From: Hypericum androsaemum
Lineage: Eukaryota > Streptophyta > Magnoliopsida > Malpighiales > Hypericaceae
Length of the DNA: 64,000 nt
NCBI GenBank assembly: GCA_963995505.1
Contig: OZ023184.1
Location: 15,870,228-15,934,227 of the forward strand
Direction of reading: 5' to 3'
Part shown: positions 46,639 through 57,664 of the stretch, piece by piece
Position numbering within the stretch: position 1 is the first letter of the stretch
Layout of the letters: each line of letters begins with the position of its first letter
Translations under genes and position numbers: made by a program
The notes under the pieces: model-generated
Database searches by the model: none
Seen by the model: only the letters and a program-made list of their open reading frames with translations
Told to the model about the DNA's origin: nothing

Positions 46639-47865
46639 GGAAAAAGTCTACTTTAGTACCTTGTGGTTTGACGATTTGACGCATATAGGTTTGTGGTTTT
46701 AAACTCATCAAAAAAGTCCCTGTGGTTTCTCGGGCAGATCAATTCACGACTCGGGCAGCTGCCCGTGATGAGTCACTGAAACAACATTGTTTTTATGCCT
46801 ACTTGGAATGCCATGTATGCAGATTACTCACTCCGAAATTGCTGATGTGGCTAGTTGGAAAATTTTAAAATAATTCTTGATTTATTTATATTAATTCAAA
46901 ACACCCCTTCTTCCTCTCTTCCTCTTCTATCTCCTCTCACTCTACTTCTCCCATTTTCATCCTTCAATAAAAAAAATTAAAATTGAAATCAACTTGCCTA
47001 AACTCCATCAAAAAATCACGAGCAGCCCAACAAGAAATCATTAAACAAATCAAAAATTTATTGAATCAAGCAACCCTCGTCGCTTTGTTTGCCAAACAAA
47101 AATATTTCTCTCCCCTAAAACTTTGTCTCAAATTAAACAAATCGAAACCAAGGATGACGTCATGCTACAGCCGGCGGTTAGGACCACCACAACGACCTGC
47201 CGCCTCCAGGACAGACACTCTCAAACTCGTTACACCGCCGGAGAACCTCTCCTTGCCGCTCCATCGAAGCCGCCGCCAGTGGAAGATCGTCGCGGCCTCG
47301 TTGAGATCCGACCGACTTCTCTGGTTACAACCGTAGTGGAGCCGTGTACGAAAAATGTAGGCATTTTACGGGGGCTGGAGTGGGTGAGGGGCAAGCAGGA
47401 GGCAGAGGAGAAGGAGGAGGATCGGAGGGTGGGTGATAGCAGTGGGGGCGACGGTGGTGCTGGGGGTAGGGAATCAAGTACTCCACAAACCGGCGTTGAT
47501 CCCTCTCAAGCGTCTCCCTTTCTTCCGCCGTCACCCCTAGCAGCCAAGGAAGCTTGTGGCAATCAGAGTGAGTGGGAGGTTTAGGAAGTGGGAGGTTTAA
47601 GCTTCGTGCGGGTTTTGAAAAATAGAAATGGCAGAAAGAGAAGAGAGAGAAGGGGTAGACAAGGAAGAAGAAGGGGTGTTTTGAATTACATGGCGTGCCA
47701 TGTAGGCATAAAAGCAATGTCGTTTTGCTGACTCATCACGGGTAGCTGCCCGAGTTGTGAATTAATTTGCTTGAGAAACCACATGGACCTTTTTGATGAG
47801 TTTAAAACCACAAACCCATATGTGTCAAACCGTCAAACCACAAGGTAGTAAAGTGGACTTTTCCC
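46639..47865. mobile_element. Mutator-like foldback element (copy c), possible gene-fragment carrier
   Basis: The 1227-bp element has exact 9-bp duplications TTCTTTTTA (46630-46638 and 47866-47874). It starts GGAAAAAGTCTACTTTAG and ends with the complementary GTAAAGTGGACTTTTCCC. The inverted arms run about 300 bp and include GGCAGCTGCCCG palindromes and a shared TTCAAAACACCCCTTCTTCC stretch. The 600-bp centre (about 46980-47580) is clearly GC-richer than the surroundings and looks acquired. Frames up to 153 codons cross it, but I could not recognise a protein. Confidence 0.8.
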
Positions 47866-47874
47866 TTCTTTTTA

Positions 47875-48657
47875 TTTTTCCCTCTCTTCTCCTCAGGAGA
47901 GTCACTTCAAATTTCCTCTTCTCCTCTCTCTCTCTTCGGCAGGCTGACACACTTCCCAAACTGGTGTATTTTTTCTACTTTAATTGAAGTCTAGGTAATT
48001 GTCATTTCCGGGACTAAAGTATATTTTTTCTAGTTTCGAGAAAAATGTACGACTCCATTTTTTCTGATAGGATCCAATCATATTTTATTTGTAAAAAAAA
48101 TTAGAAATGATTTAAAAGTTCATAACCCTTAATACCGGAGGTAAAATGGAAGATTAAAAATGTCAACAAATAACAAGCTCCACAGGAAAATCGGGTACTA
48201 AAAATAGTAAAAAAAAGAAGGCAAAACTAGCCAACGGATCCATGTTATTCCTTGAATGTAAGGGAATAATTAATACATGTTAGGCATGTCATATAGTTAT
48301 TAAGCCCTCAAATATATATATTTTTATTAACTATATGATTTTTTCCTGTATTGAAAAAATTGATTCAGTCTACACTTGGTTCTGCATTCGGGTAGTTTTC
48401 TGACATGCTGTTGATTTTGAAGTCGTTTTAAAAAATATCACCGAGAGTTAGCAAAAAAGAAATGGGACTAGGTATATAAGCACATAATAAAATTCAGTTT
48501 TCCATAATCCGGCTGTTTTTGTCGGACTGCCTTCGGGTATCTAAATCCAATTTTTTGGTCCAAATTCTGGATAAACAACAAATTAGTTCATTTGAAATCA
48601 ACCCCAAAGTCATAAAGAAAAATAATTACCACTGCAGCGAAACTAAAGATGTGGTAT
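47875..48657. other. AT-rich intergenic DNA between two Mutator-like elements
   Basis: No gene or element ends were recognised. A pyrimidine-rich stretch follows the left element. Confidence 0.4.
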
Positions 48658-48666
48658 TAATTAATT

Positions 48667-49925
48667 GGGAAAAGTTCACATTTGGTACCTATGGTTACAT
48701 GATTTTTGCGACATGATCCTGTGGTCTGGAAATGCCAATATTGGTCCTGAGGTTTACCCGTTTTTTGCGACAGAGACTCGGGACGCGGTCTGAGCCAAAA
48801 TTGGGTCCGAACCTAGAAACGACGCCGTCCCCATGCTAACGTGGCACTTCACCTAGGATTTCTTTACTCGGTTGGACAGTTGAGTTGGCCACGGATTAAA
48901 ATATCCGTTTCAATCACCAATTTTTATTGATAAATTACCAAATCAATTCCAAAATTTTTAATACAATTTAAAAAATCCTTTGGCCTTATCTCTCCCTTTC
49001 ATCTTCAACCTTTCACCCCCCTCTAGATCCAGAAAAAGGAAAAAAGTTTGAAGATGAGAACTGACCTCAGTCCCGAATCTACTAACAAGGCAGTGAGAGA
49101 GGAGAAGAACCCAAGTTGAAATCTTTATCAATTAATTTGCTCCACTAGTAAATAAGCTTCAACCTTTAATCACTTGCTAATAATGATTGATAAACCAGCT
49201 AAACTCGTTCAACTATTAATTTTTTTAATGAACTAGGTGAACTATTTTTTGAAGATGAGAACCAGAAATAAGGCCAGGGACTTGTTCTCAGTCCTCCTCT
49301 CCCTCCTCTGAACCGGTGCCCTCCCATCCAAGGCCAGGGCATTCGATCTCGACGATTTAATCACCAAGTCATGATTCTACAACGTGGAGCACCTCCTTAT
49401 CTCTCGCCGTCGACAGAAGCCCTTACCCCCTCACACATGGCATCCTCGGGGAGTTTGAACCGGCTCGCGAACTTGCCCTCGTCGATGTAGACCAGGGCAC
49501 CGACCTCAACGCACGTGAGGGCTCCTGATCCAGACCCACTTTGACCCAGTTTTGTTCGAGTGCCCTTCTCGAAGTCCAATTGTAGTGAGCGCGTAAGGTC
49601 AGTTCTCATCTTCAAACTTTTTTCTTTTTCTGGATTTAAATGGGGTGAAAGGTTGAAGATGAAACAGAGGGGTGAGGCCAAGGATTTTTTTTAAATGTAT
49701 TAAAAATTTGGCCAACTCAACTGTCCAACCGGGTAAAGAAATCCTAGGTGATGTGCAGCGCGGGGATAGCCTTGTTTCTAGGTTCGGAGCCAATTTGGCT
49801 CGGACCGCGTCCCAAGCCTCTATCGCAAAAAAGAGTAAACCTCAGGACCAATATTGGCATTTCCAGACCACAGGATCATGTCGCAAAAGTTGTGTAATCA
49901 CAGGTACCAAATGTGAACTTTTCCC
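48667..49925. mobile_element. Mutator-like foldback element (copy d), probable Pack-MULE
   Basis: The 1259-bp element has exact 9-bp duplications TAATTAATT (48658-48666 and 49926-49934). The ends are GGGAAAAGTTCACATTTGG and its near-complement. Arms are about 350-400 bp and include CCTGTGGTCTGGAAATGCC and its complement. The interior carries AAGTTTGAAGATGAGAACTG on both sides in opposite orientation. At the centre is a GC-rich insert that encodes a small-heat-shock-like peptide on the minus strand (listed separately). Confidence 0.8.
49400..49492 (-). pseudogene. captured fragment resembling a small heat shock protein
   Basis: About 31 codons on the minus strand read VYIDEGKFASRFKLPEDA and continue MCEGVRASVDGE before a stop. 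In small heat shock proteins the alpha-crystallin domain has the pattern GKF-x2-RF-x-LPE(N/D)A-x4-V-(K/R)-A-S-M-x-(D/N)-G. Nearly every one of those positions is met. The rest of the domain is absent, and the fragment lies inside Mutator-like element d, so it is best seen as a captured exon piece. The call rests on motif memory, not an alignment. Confidence 0.45.
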
Positions 49926-50240
49926 TAATTAATTAATAGGATCGGAAAGAAAAGGACAGGACAGGACAGGACAGGAGGATGAAGTTAAGACTTGTCTTGA
50001 CTTGAGAGTACATGCATGCAAGGACAGAGACTGAGAGAGCAGCAGGTTAATAAAGGAAGGAAGAGGCATAGGGCCTCAGGTATTGGAGGGTTCTTCTGGA
50101 TCTGGGACTAAAAAGAAATTAACCCAAAGCATAGGGAGGGAGGAAACCCTCGATTTTATTTCCCTGGGAAATCTCCATAGCTCGAAGCTCACCGTCCGGT
50201 GTCTCTCACGCTCTGCATTGTAGCTCCTCGTGAGGTGCCA

Positions 50241-50262
50241 GGTAAGGTAAGGTAAGGTAAGA
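50241..50262 (+). repeat. four tandem splice-donor-like GTAAG units
   Basis: The sequence reads CCAG followed by four consecutive GTAAG units. Each is a consensus plant 5' splice site, so the B3 leader intron could start at any of four positions 5 bp apart. Confidence 0.6.
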
Positions 50263-51263
50263 GTCTCAAGCCTTACACTTGATCTTCTTTACAAAATAGA
50301 TACTATAGACCATGAGTTTTAATTCTCCCTTGCAGCCTCCTGTTTGGAAAACATAAAAAAATATGGGAAATGGAATTCCTTGAAACTTGTCTCTTATTCA
50401 TCTCCTGTGCTTCTTTTGGACAAAACCCACCCAGTTACTGTGTTGGTTGAAACCCTTGCTGCTTCTCCATGTGGCTAGTGTTACCGAGTTTGATTTCCAT
50501 ATGCCATTATCCGTTCCGCGTCTGCTTTAGGCCCCGGAATGATATGCTTTTTCTAAAGCGTCCAGATAAACACAATGTAAGGGGAAACCGAACGGAGGAG
50601 ATGTCTTAGCCCGTGTCTCTCTCTTATACGTTGATAAAGTGACACTTTCAGAAACTGGGGCAATGACCTTTCTCTTGGTTCCAACTTTTTCCATGCAGTC
50701 TTTATATGATGATTTTTCTACTCTTTTCCTTCCTCATCTCAATGACTCGTTTAGGCAGAGTTGTTATGTTGTCGTCTAACATGGACTCACTTGCTTTAGA
50801 CTTGTCTATTCTGGAAAGTAGAAGAAAGAGTAAATTTGCTACGGGTCACTCACTCTAGTACTAGTACTAGTACTAGTACTAGTTGAGATGGAGCTTGGGA
50901 GTTTAGTAACTGCAACTAAGCTATGAATGTATGTATGTATGTAGGGTTTTATTGCTTAGGGCCTTTGGGGTTTGGTACTCTTCTTTTGAATAGGTAGGTT
51001 GGAGTGTTTGGTGCCTTTGTATTCTGCTGCTTCTGCTAATTGGTAGTAATTAGTTCTCTCTCTCTCTCTTGATTTATTAGTGTTAATTGTTCCCTTAATT
51101 TAGCTTATCAATTATGATTGTTGTCACCACCAAAAGAGCTGTATAACTAACTACTGTTGTGGTTGCTTATTAGTACTAGTGGAAGTGGGTCTTTTCTTCA
51201 AGAATTTCTCTCTTACTTTCCATCTCTACTTGAACAGTAAGAAACTACCAATAATGGCAGAGA

Positions 51264-51265
<2 letters not shown>

Positions 51266-51319
<54 letters not shown>
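51266..51319. repeat. (AT)n microsatellite
   Basis: A 54-bp uninterrupted AT dinucleotide run lies in the probable leader intron of the B3 gene. Confidence 0.95.
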
Positions 51320-51326
<7 letters not shown>

Positions 51327-51505
51327 GCATGTTCATGAACAATTTCTTCAATGTCTTTATGGTCCGGTACCAAGTGGCAAAGACATTAATGAGATCTTAT
51401 ATAACTCACAAGTGATTTAAATTGTGATCCAATTTTATTTCACTGACCTGGTTCTTTTTTCTGCCTTTTTCACTTGCCTGGTGTCTAGTTGTTAGGAGCT
51501 TTCCC

Positions 51506-53372
51506 ATGGAGCCGCTCTTCTTCAAGCCCATCATTGCTCTGGATCAACTCGTCGTAAGTAGATATTTCAGTTCTCTAAGAGCAACTTAAAACAGATATTA
51601 ATGATTTTGATGCATTTTTTTTCCAGAAAATCACTGCGACATTTATTGACAAACACCTGAAGGAGGAAGACCTGACATATGCATTGCTGCAAGACCGTGA
51701 AGGGAGGCTTTTTCCGGTGAAGATAGAAGAAGACCGATCTTTCGGAGAAGGATGGCATGAATTTGCACGCGATCACAACCTGAAAGTTGGTAACTTCCTC
51801 ATTTTTCGCCACAAGGGGAGCATGGTATTTACAGTGGATGTACGTGATCGGACCACTTGCGAGCGAGAGGATTCTCCAGTTTATGCTCGAGACACGGTTA
51901 CTGTAGAGGAAGAAGAATCTGCTCAGCCTCAGAATGTTCCCTCTAATGGTGAGCTTTTGATTTTAATATCTTCACCTATACTTAGCTAGAAAGGGCTTAG
52001 CATATATAGTTCATAAAACATAATTTGTTTTTTATTATGCAAGGAGAAACACCAGAAGAATCCACTCAGCCTCAGAATGTCCCCTCTAGTGGTGAGCTTT
52101 TAATTTTAATGTGCTCACATTTGCTAGCATATATAGTTCATAAAATGTAATTCTTTTTATTATTATGTAAGGAGAAACGCCATTCGAATGCAGTAGCGAT
52201 GAACAAGAGTATCGTAGTCTCACGATGAAGTTGGGAAGCTCTTATGCGCGTGGTCGGCTGTTGGTACGTAGCTATTGTCTCTTTAACAAGGATTGCAAAT
52301 ATGAATTATGGTGCAGTCAAATGTTACAACCTTTCTTTTTTCGACAGAATTTCCCACGCTCATTCATAATCACCAATCAACTAGAGAAAAGGTTAAGCGC
52401 CGATGTTATTTTAGTTGATCCAGTTGGCAAGGAGTTTCTAGGATTGAAATTCTCAAGACATCCCACAAATAATCAAGTTTGCATTCTGAGCGGATGGCGC
52501 GATTACTCAATAACCCAAGGTCTCCAAGAAGGAGATGACATTACATTCAAACTCGTTAAGAACACAAGGAAAGTTGTGAAATTCCAACTCGATCATGATG
52601 TTCTATTAGACGGTGAGAAATCTTATTTATCTACTTTACCCTATGGCCTAACATGCAGCATATTTTATGGAGTGATAGACTGATAGTATCAAGTTAGAGA
52701 ACATGATAGGTGATAAGTATCAAAACATTGTGACTGAAAATAATGGCAGATAGCCAATTACTATGTAGTTTGCCTGGAATTGGTGCATATGCTAGTGTCA
52801 TCGTCTACCTTTCATGACTTTTATCACCGAGCTTTCAATTGTTTGATTCCCAACTAGTAACTTTGGTGTCCATTTTATATGGTTTCCTTCCAGGATCGCA
52901 ATCAGAGAAGAAGTCTGTGAAAGAATTCAAGTGCGATGAACTTAATCACCGTAATTTCACCATAGCGCTCAAACCAACTAATATCAGTTGCATGCTGGTT
53001 AGTGCAAACATAGCATTGATGCACTGGTGATCGTATGCCTAGATATCATGCCACTGATGAAGTGTGTCGCTTATGCAGGCAATTCCCAAGGCATTTGCAG
53101 AGAAGAACGGCCTAGCTCGTCGAGGTGGAAATATTGTCCTTCAAGATGGAAAGGGGAGGTCATGGAAGGTGTCACTTTCCATTGACACTAAAGTGACTTG
53201 CATGCGACGCGGTTGGTTGAAAGTGGTCAAGGACAGTGAACTCAAAGTGGGTGATCTGATCACGTTCGATCTCATCAAAGCTGAACGCGAGCCTGTAATC
53301 AAGTTCAGAGGTAACAACGTCAACAGTTTCCATGATGGCATGGGTGTAGAATTACATTCCTATAACTTCTAA
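51506..53372 (+). CDS. REM-type transcription factor with three B3 domains
   Basis: Seven exons, 51506-51553, 51627-51948, 52044-52091, 52172-52263, 52348-52612, 52894-52997 and 53079-53372, give 390 residues. Three B3 DNA-binding domains are visible: residues about 4-95 (MEPLFFKPIIALDQLV to VGNFLIFRHKGSMVFTVDV), about 170-255 (FPRSFIITNQLEKRLSADV to LQEGDDITFKLVKN), and about 280-375 (FTIALKPTNISCMLAIPKAF to ELKVGDLITFDLIK). Several B3 domains in one short protein is typical of the nuclear REM family, whose members act mostly in meristems and flowers. Target sites are unknown. Exons 3 and 4, with their introns, form a tandem duplication. The last codons (GNNVNSF... to HSYNF) may be read-through of a GT at 53311, so the real C-terminus may differ. 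Confidence 0.88.
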
Positions 53373-54423
53373 TGTCGTCAAATTCTTGAAACAGTTTTGA
53401 GCAAGTCCTGATCTCCGGTGCTCCACCCGCTTGTAGAAGAAGAGTTCATGCCCGTTTCTCGCCAAGACATCATCTGTTTGTTGTATATGGAGTTTAGTTA
53501 AACCAGTTAAGAGGATGTGATGTGATATGATATCCCTCCCCTGTCAAAAAGATGTTGCTTGTGTGTGAACAACAATTGGAATGGGTCAACAGAGAGTAGG
53601 GTCCAAAAAGAATGAATTAAGGCTCCGTTGGATATAGGGTTCAAAGCCCATACTGGCCCATGAATCGAAATACAGGCCTTGGAAGCATTTTGTTGAATTT
53701 TCTGTTATGCGATATTGGGACACTTATTAGGTCGCCTAATCCGAATCCGAATACTAATTTATCGTGTTGGTATTTCGGTGATATATTTTTTTGTAATATG
53801 CTACAACAATTATACATAGTTATCTTTTCTTAGAAAGATTACAGATAGTTTTCTCTAAAGCTACATTTTTTTTACAACACATTTTGACAACAGCTTCTGT
53901 TGTTAGTTCGACTTATTGCACGCCTAATAAATTGTTGGAATATCTGCTCATCATCAAATAAGAATTTACTAAATCCACCGTAAGTTAAATAAAAAAGAAC
54001 AGAGGGTTTCTTGTCAACATGGACCTATTCCTTAAAAAAAACTTGGACCTAGGTAGTGGGTTCTTGACCAAAAGCCACAAACATTACTCGAAAAATCAAC
54101 CCCGAGAATTTGTAGCTAATTAATCACCAAGGTGTTTAATAGTAAATATGCCCCTCTGGTACATTTCCGTTGGACACGTACACATGTATCCTCAGAAATA
54201 AATTAAGGGCAAAATAATTATATATTCTTTATTTTTGAATAAATTAATCAATCCGGACAAATTAATTCCTAATGTTTGAAAACTGAGGTAGTAAGTCCCT
54301 CGGTAAATTTTCCGGCCAATTTTTCCTGAAAAATTCCTATCATACCCCTAGACAAAACCCAAACCCAGCCATGCGCCCCTGATTAAACTTGCCCCGGATG
54401 GAGCTAGACATACCCGATGCCTT
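53373..54423. other. 3' UTR and intergenic DNA
   Basis: AT-rich sequence. Near 53628-53680 it shares GGATA, AAAGCCCATA and CCATGAATCGAAATACAG strings with 44905-44957. A micro-insertion is listed separately. No gene was recognised. Confidence 0.4.
54016..54051 (+). repeat. A-tailed micro-insertion between direct repeats
   Basis: A 12-bp repeat with one mismatch (AAC-A/T-TGGACCTA, 54016-54027 and 54040-54051) flanks TTCCTTAAAAAA. Confidence 0.4.
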
Positions 54424-54645
54424 AGAGGAGGCGCGAGCTCACCATGGGTGACGCATCCATGTATCCCGTGGGTGGCTCCGCATGCGCCTAGTTGGAGACT
54501 CAGCATGCACCCTATGGGTCACTCAGCATGCACCTAGTTGGAGGCTCAACATGCACTCCAAGGGTGGCTCAGTATGCACCTAGTTGGAGGCACACTATGC
54601 ACCTCGTGGTGGCTCAACATGCGCCTAGGAGGAGGTGCAGTTCAC
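54424..54645 (+). repeat. minisatellite of GCATGCACCTAGTTGGAGGC-type units
   Basis: Imperfect tandem copies about 30-40 bp long alternate CAGCATGCACC, TAGTTGGAGGCTCA and ATGGGT-type words. Frames through it are low-complexity and not genes. It may belong to the U3 of a decayed LTR that continues to its right. Confidence 0.6.
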
Positions 54646-55201
54646 GCCCTGGGTTAGACATCTTTGGGTCCCAGCTCGCCTCGAGTTCACTTAAGGGGAT
54701 TCAGCCTAGATTGAAGATATTCTCGGCCCGTGTTGGTCTATATTAGATAGGTACTCGACCCGAGTTTCCTAAGCTGGGGGTCGGCCTGAGTGTTCCTATT
54801 TTGCGATGAGGTTGCTTGTTCTATACGACATAGGTGATAACTTTCGTTTTTCCTAAATTGAGCCGGACTCTCCGATATTGGACACATCTTAAGTTTGGGT
54901 TTGTCTATTTGGAACACAACTTAATTGTGGTTTTCCTATTTAAACAGGCCAGGAATATGTTAAGGTGTTCTATATAAAGAGAGGTCGAGCAAGGGAGCGG
55001 GATATCAACACAACAAACCCTACTTTTAATCTTGTATTGTTTTCCCTTTCCTAGCATATTGTAGCTTTTTTTTTTCCTCATTGTTAGGTCGACATTAAAA
55101 CGAGCACACGAGATCCATCTCAGGCTAACTTCATGTTCTTGTTTCCTTTGTTGTTTGTCGGAGGTGGTGTACTTATTAGGATCTACGGCTTTCGAGGCAA
55201 G
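54646..55201 (+). mobile_element. LTR-like remnant, plus orientation
   Basis: TATATAAA at 54970-54977 is followed 40-50 bp later by CAACACAACAAACCC and a T-rich stretch, the layout of an LTR promoter and R region. No matching second LTR, primer site or coding part was found, and the left limit is not defined. Confidence 0.3.
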
Positions 55202-55992
55202 TGTTGGACACTTTCTCCGTAAGACGAGATTGCCCCGTATATTTCAGTGCGGTACGGGCTTCGGCAATCGTCCCCAAGATACAACGACTGTTTAGGGCGT
55301 TTCCAAGAACGTTGCACACGTATCTCGAAACTTTCGGGCGAACCCTTATATACCCAGAACTTTCGGACTCTTTGTAAGTGAAGAACGGGGGAGAGAAGAA
55401 GACAATAATGCTATAGAGAATGCAATTGCTGCTGGGATGGGATTAATGGCAAGGGGGCAGGCCTATTTATAGGCTGGAGGAGGCAGGGAGGCAGCCACCC
55501 CGAAGGGACGCGTCCGCTCGGCCAGCAGGCTGCGCTCGTGGCCCTTCGGCCTTCTGGAAGTCTCCGGCACATTCCTGCCCGTCGTGGCTCTTCGGTGGCC
55601 AACCTGAAGGTGCTCGCAGCTCCTCGTCACTCCGGTAGCTGCGCAGCTCTCTCCGGACCCGGGCAAAATACTTAAGGCTCCTCTAGACGATGCGCACGTG
55701 CGAAGTGCCAAGTGCGTCACAAAGCGCCCATTGCGACCTGCGTCCAATGCGCCATGCGCACACGTGCGTGCGCGTGCTCGTGCTCGGACGGTGCGAATCC
55801 TCGCAGCTAGCGGTGGGTCAGCCTTTTGGGTAGTCAATCAAGTTGAGAGGTAAGGAGAAGAATTCTTTATAAACAAGGAAATCCTCCTTGCTCATTCCTT
55901 AACTTGATTTTGGGCCTTCCACTTGGGCCTTTCCAATTTGGACCAAAAGCATTAAATATGCATTCCACCCAACCACAACATGTGCTAGAACA
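55202..55992 (-). mobile_element. LTR-like remnant, minus orientation
   Basis: On the minus strand this GC-rich block has CTATAAATAGG (55463-55473) and then a CA/CT-rich leader. It is bordered by TGTTGG on the left and ...GAACA on the right of the plus strand. Between 55680 and 55800 it is packed with GTGCG/CGCAC words. No target duplication was identified, so its limits are provisional. Confidence 0.4.
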
Positions 55993-56054
55993 ATAAATAG
56001 CACTATGTTACAATGCACTCCAAAATAAATTAATTCGATCGCCACCTGAATGAG

Positions 56055-56268
56055 CGACACGTCACGCGGCTCCGTGGAATCAAGAAAGTTGGACGCCGAA
56101 GCGAAAGGCCATAAGGCGCCACCTCTATATAGCCCAAAACACGTAGCACGTGTCGCCTCCCATAGTAAGTTACCAATTCCCCCATCAACATCTATTTAAT
56201 TTCCTTTTTACCCTCCTCACTCGGTGACACGTGTGACCTTATTGATCCGTTACACGTCCCACCACGTG
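56055..56268. promoter_or_regulatory. G-box / ABRE cluster upstream of the RING-H2 gene
   Basis: Three CACGTG palindromes (56147-56152, 56228-56233, 56263-56268) and at least three further ACGT cores (GACACGTCAC, ACACGTAGC, TACACGTCC) lie within 215 bp. Several have the ACACGTG(T/G) form of an ABA-response element. They are about 750-960 bp upstream of the XERICO-like ATG. bZIP or bHLH control of that gene is inference. Confidence 0.55.
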
Positions 56269-57014
56269 TAGCCTCGTGCCTTCTCTAATGAGATTTAATA
56301 TTGGGAATATTTTAATGTTTTGTAAATACAATTTTTTCCTTTCATTTTACAAGAAGTCAATTTTTGGGGAAATTTTGTTCTGGACATATATTAGGTTTTT
56401 TAACTTAATGACTAAAAATACCTGAAGGAACTTTATGTTTTTTTTAAATCGTTCGTTTTCCAAATTTGTTGATAATAAAATTTTGAATATGTCCGTTCGA
56501 TTTTTGTTTCAGATTGTTTTTATATAGACGAGGTTCATCTTCTTATAACGTAGAAGTTGCAACATTGGTACCGTGCTCAACCCAATCAGACCTTTAATAT
56601 CAAACATTATGACTTGCATGTGGACTACAAATTTAAAAGTGATAAATTTTCAAATTACACATCAAATATATTTATGTTGAGATGGTTTTAAAAAATTTCT
56701 TCCTAATTGATTTAAATGTGAACTAGGTGATTAAAATTCAAATTTTGACAAATTTAAATTATAAACATCATGATTTATTTGAGTCATTTTGAATCTAAAT
56801 TAATTTTCGACGAATGAATGTATGTATGCATTTAAATATGATGTAAACATGGCAATTATATATACCAAATCATATTTATATCTGAGTCATAAAATAATCC
56901 GCCGAGTTGGGCCGAATTTGAACCAATATAAAACGACCTAAAACACACAACCCGCATGGGCTTTTAGTCTTTCCCACCGGACGTATACCAAAAAAACGCC
57001 GAGGGATTTTGTGA

Positions 57015-57449
57015 ATGGGTCTATCGAGCTTTCCTAGTGTGGGTGAAGGGACACTGGCTGTCCTAATATTCCACGCGATCTACTCAATGGCCCTAATCAA
57101 GAACCTCGTGGTGTCTCTGGCCCGACTGGTCGGCGCTTTGTACTGGGCCTCGCTTGACGAAGGTGAGCAGGATTGGGATCGCCCAAAAGAGCCAGAGAGG
57201 AGGAAGAAGAAGAGGGTCTCAATTACCCAGTTCAAGTACTTGCCTCATGGATCCAGATCCAATAATAATGAAAATAATTTTGATTTGGGTGATGGAGAAT
57301 GTTGTTGTTGTGTGTGCTTGTGTGGGTACGAGGATGGAGAGGAGGTGAGTCAGCTGATCTCTTGCAAGCATTTCTTCCACGAAGTTTGTCTCGACAATTG
57401 GTTTCGCAATAATCGTGCTACTTGTCCGATTTGTCGCTCTATGATCTAG
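57015..57449 (+). CDS. XERICO-like RING-H2 finger protein (E3 ubiquitin ligase)
   Basis: A single-exon frame of 144 residues begins MGLSSFPSVGEGTLAVLIFH, the conserved start of the plant XERICO/RHA2-like group, with a hydrophobic N-terminal segment (about residues 12-45) likely to sit in a membrane. A basic linker (RRKKKRVSI) leads to a C-terminal RING-H2 domain with ligands C98, C101, C117, H119, H122, C125, C137 and C140, so all eight zinc ligands are present. W129 fits the E2-contact position. XERICO raises ABA levels and drought tolerance in Arabidopsis. The upstream ABRE cluster fits such a role, but orthology to XERICO itself rather than a paralogue is not settled. It is intronless, as is usual for the group. 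Confidence 0.88.
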   Translation: MGLSSFPSVGEGTLAVLIFHAIYSMALIKNLVVSLARLVGALYWASLDEGEQDWDRPKEPERRKKKRVSITQFKYLPHGSRSNNNENNFDLGDGECCCCVCLCGYEDGEEVSQLISCKHFFHEVCLDNWFRNNRATCPICRSMI

Positions 57450-57664
57450 ATTTGGATATGGACCAGTGTTTGAGATCCATTTCTGAAATTTGGTCTTTGG
57501 AATTCCCTTTAGATACTTTTCTGTTAAATTTCCCCTGTTTCCCCTTTCTGAATGTTTGGTAATTTGTTCTATGAACCTTTCCATGTTGAATTTTTTTACT
57601 ATGATTACAACACATTTTGTAAGGAGCTATAGTACGTATATGATTTAGTATATTTAACAAAATA

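Larger units (their letters stand above)
49935..51505. other. promoter and leader region of the B3 gene
   Basis: This region carries a (GGACA)n run at about 49954-49975, probable 5' UTR around 50100-50241, four tandem splice-donor-like units at 50242-50261, and a (CTAGTA)n run at about 50855-50882. A long TA run is listed separately. A leader intron from 50242 to about 51495 (GTTGTTAG before the ATG exon) would explain the layout. No other gene was seen. Confidence 0.5.

Noticed and set aside
47123..47584. 153-codon frame in element c
   Set aside because: The composition is biased, no domain was recognised, and the frame lies within transposon cargo. Kept only as a hint of captured sequence.
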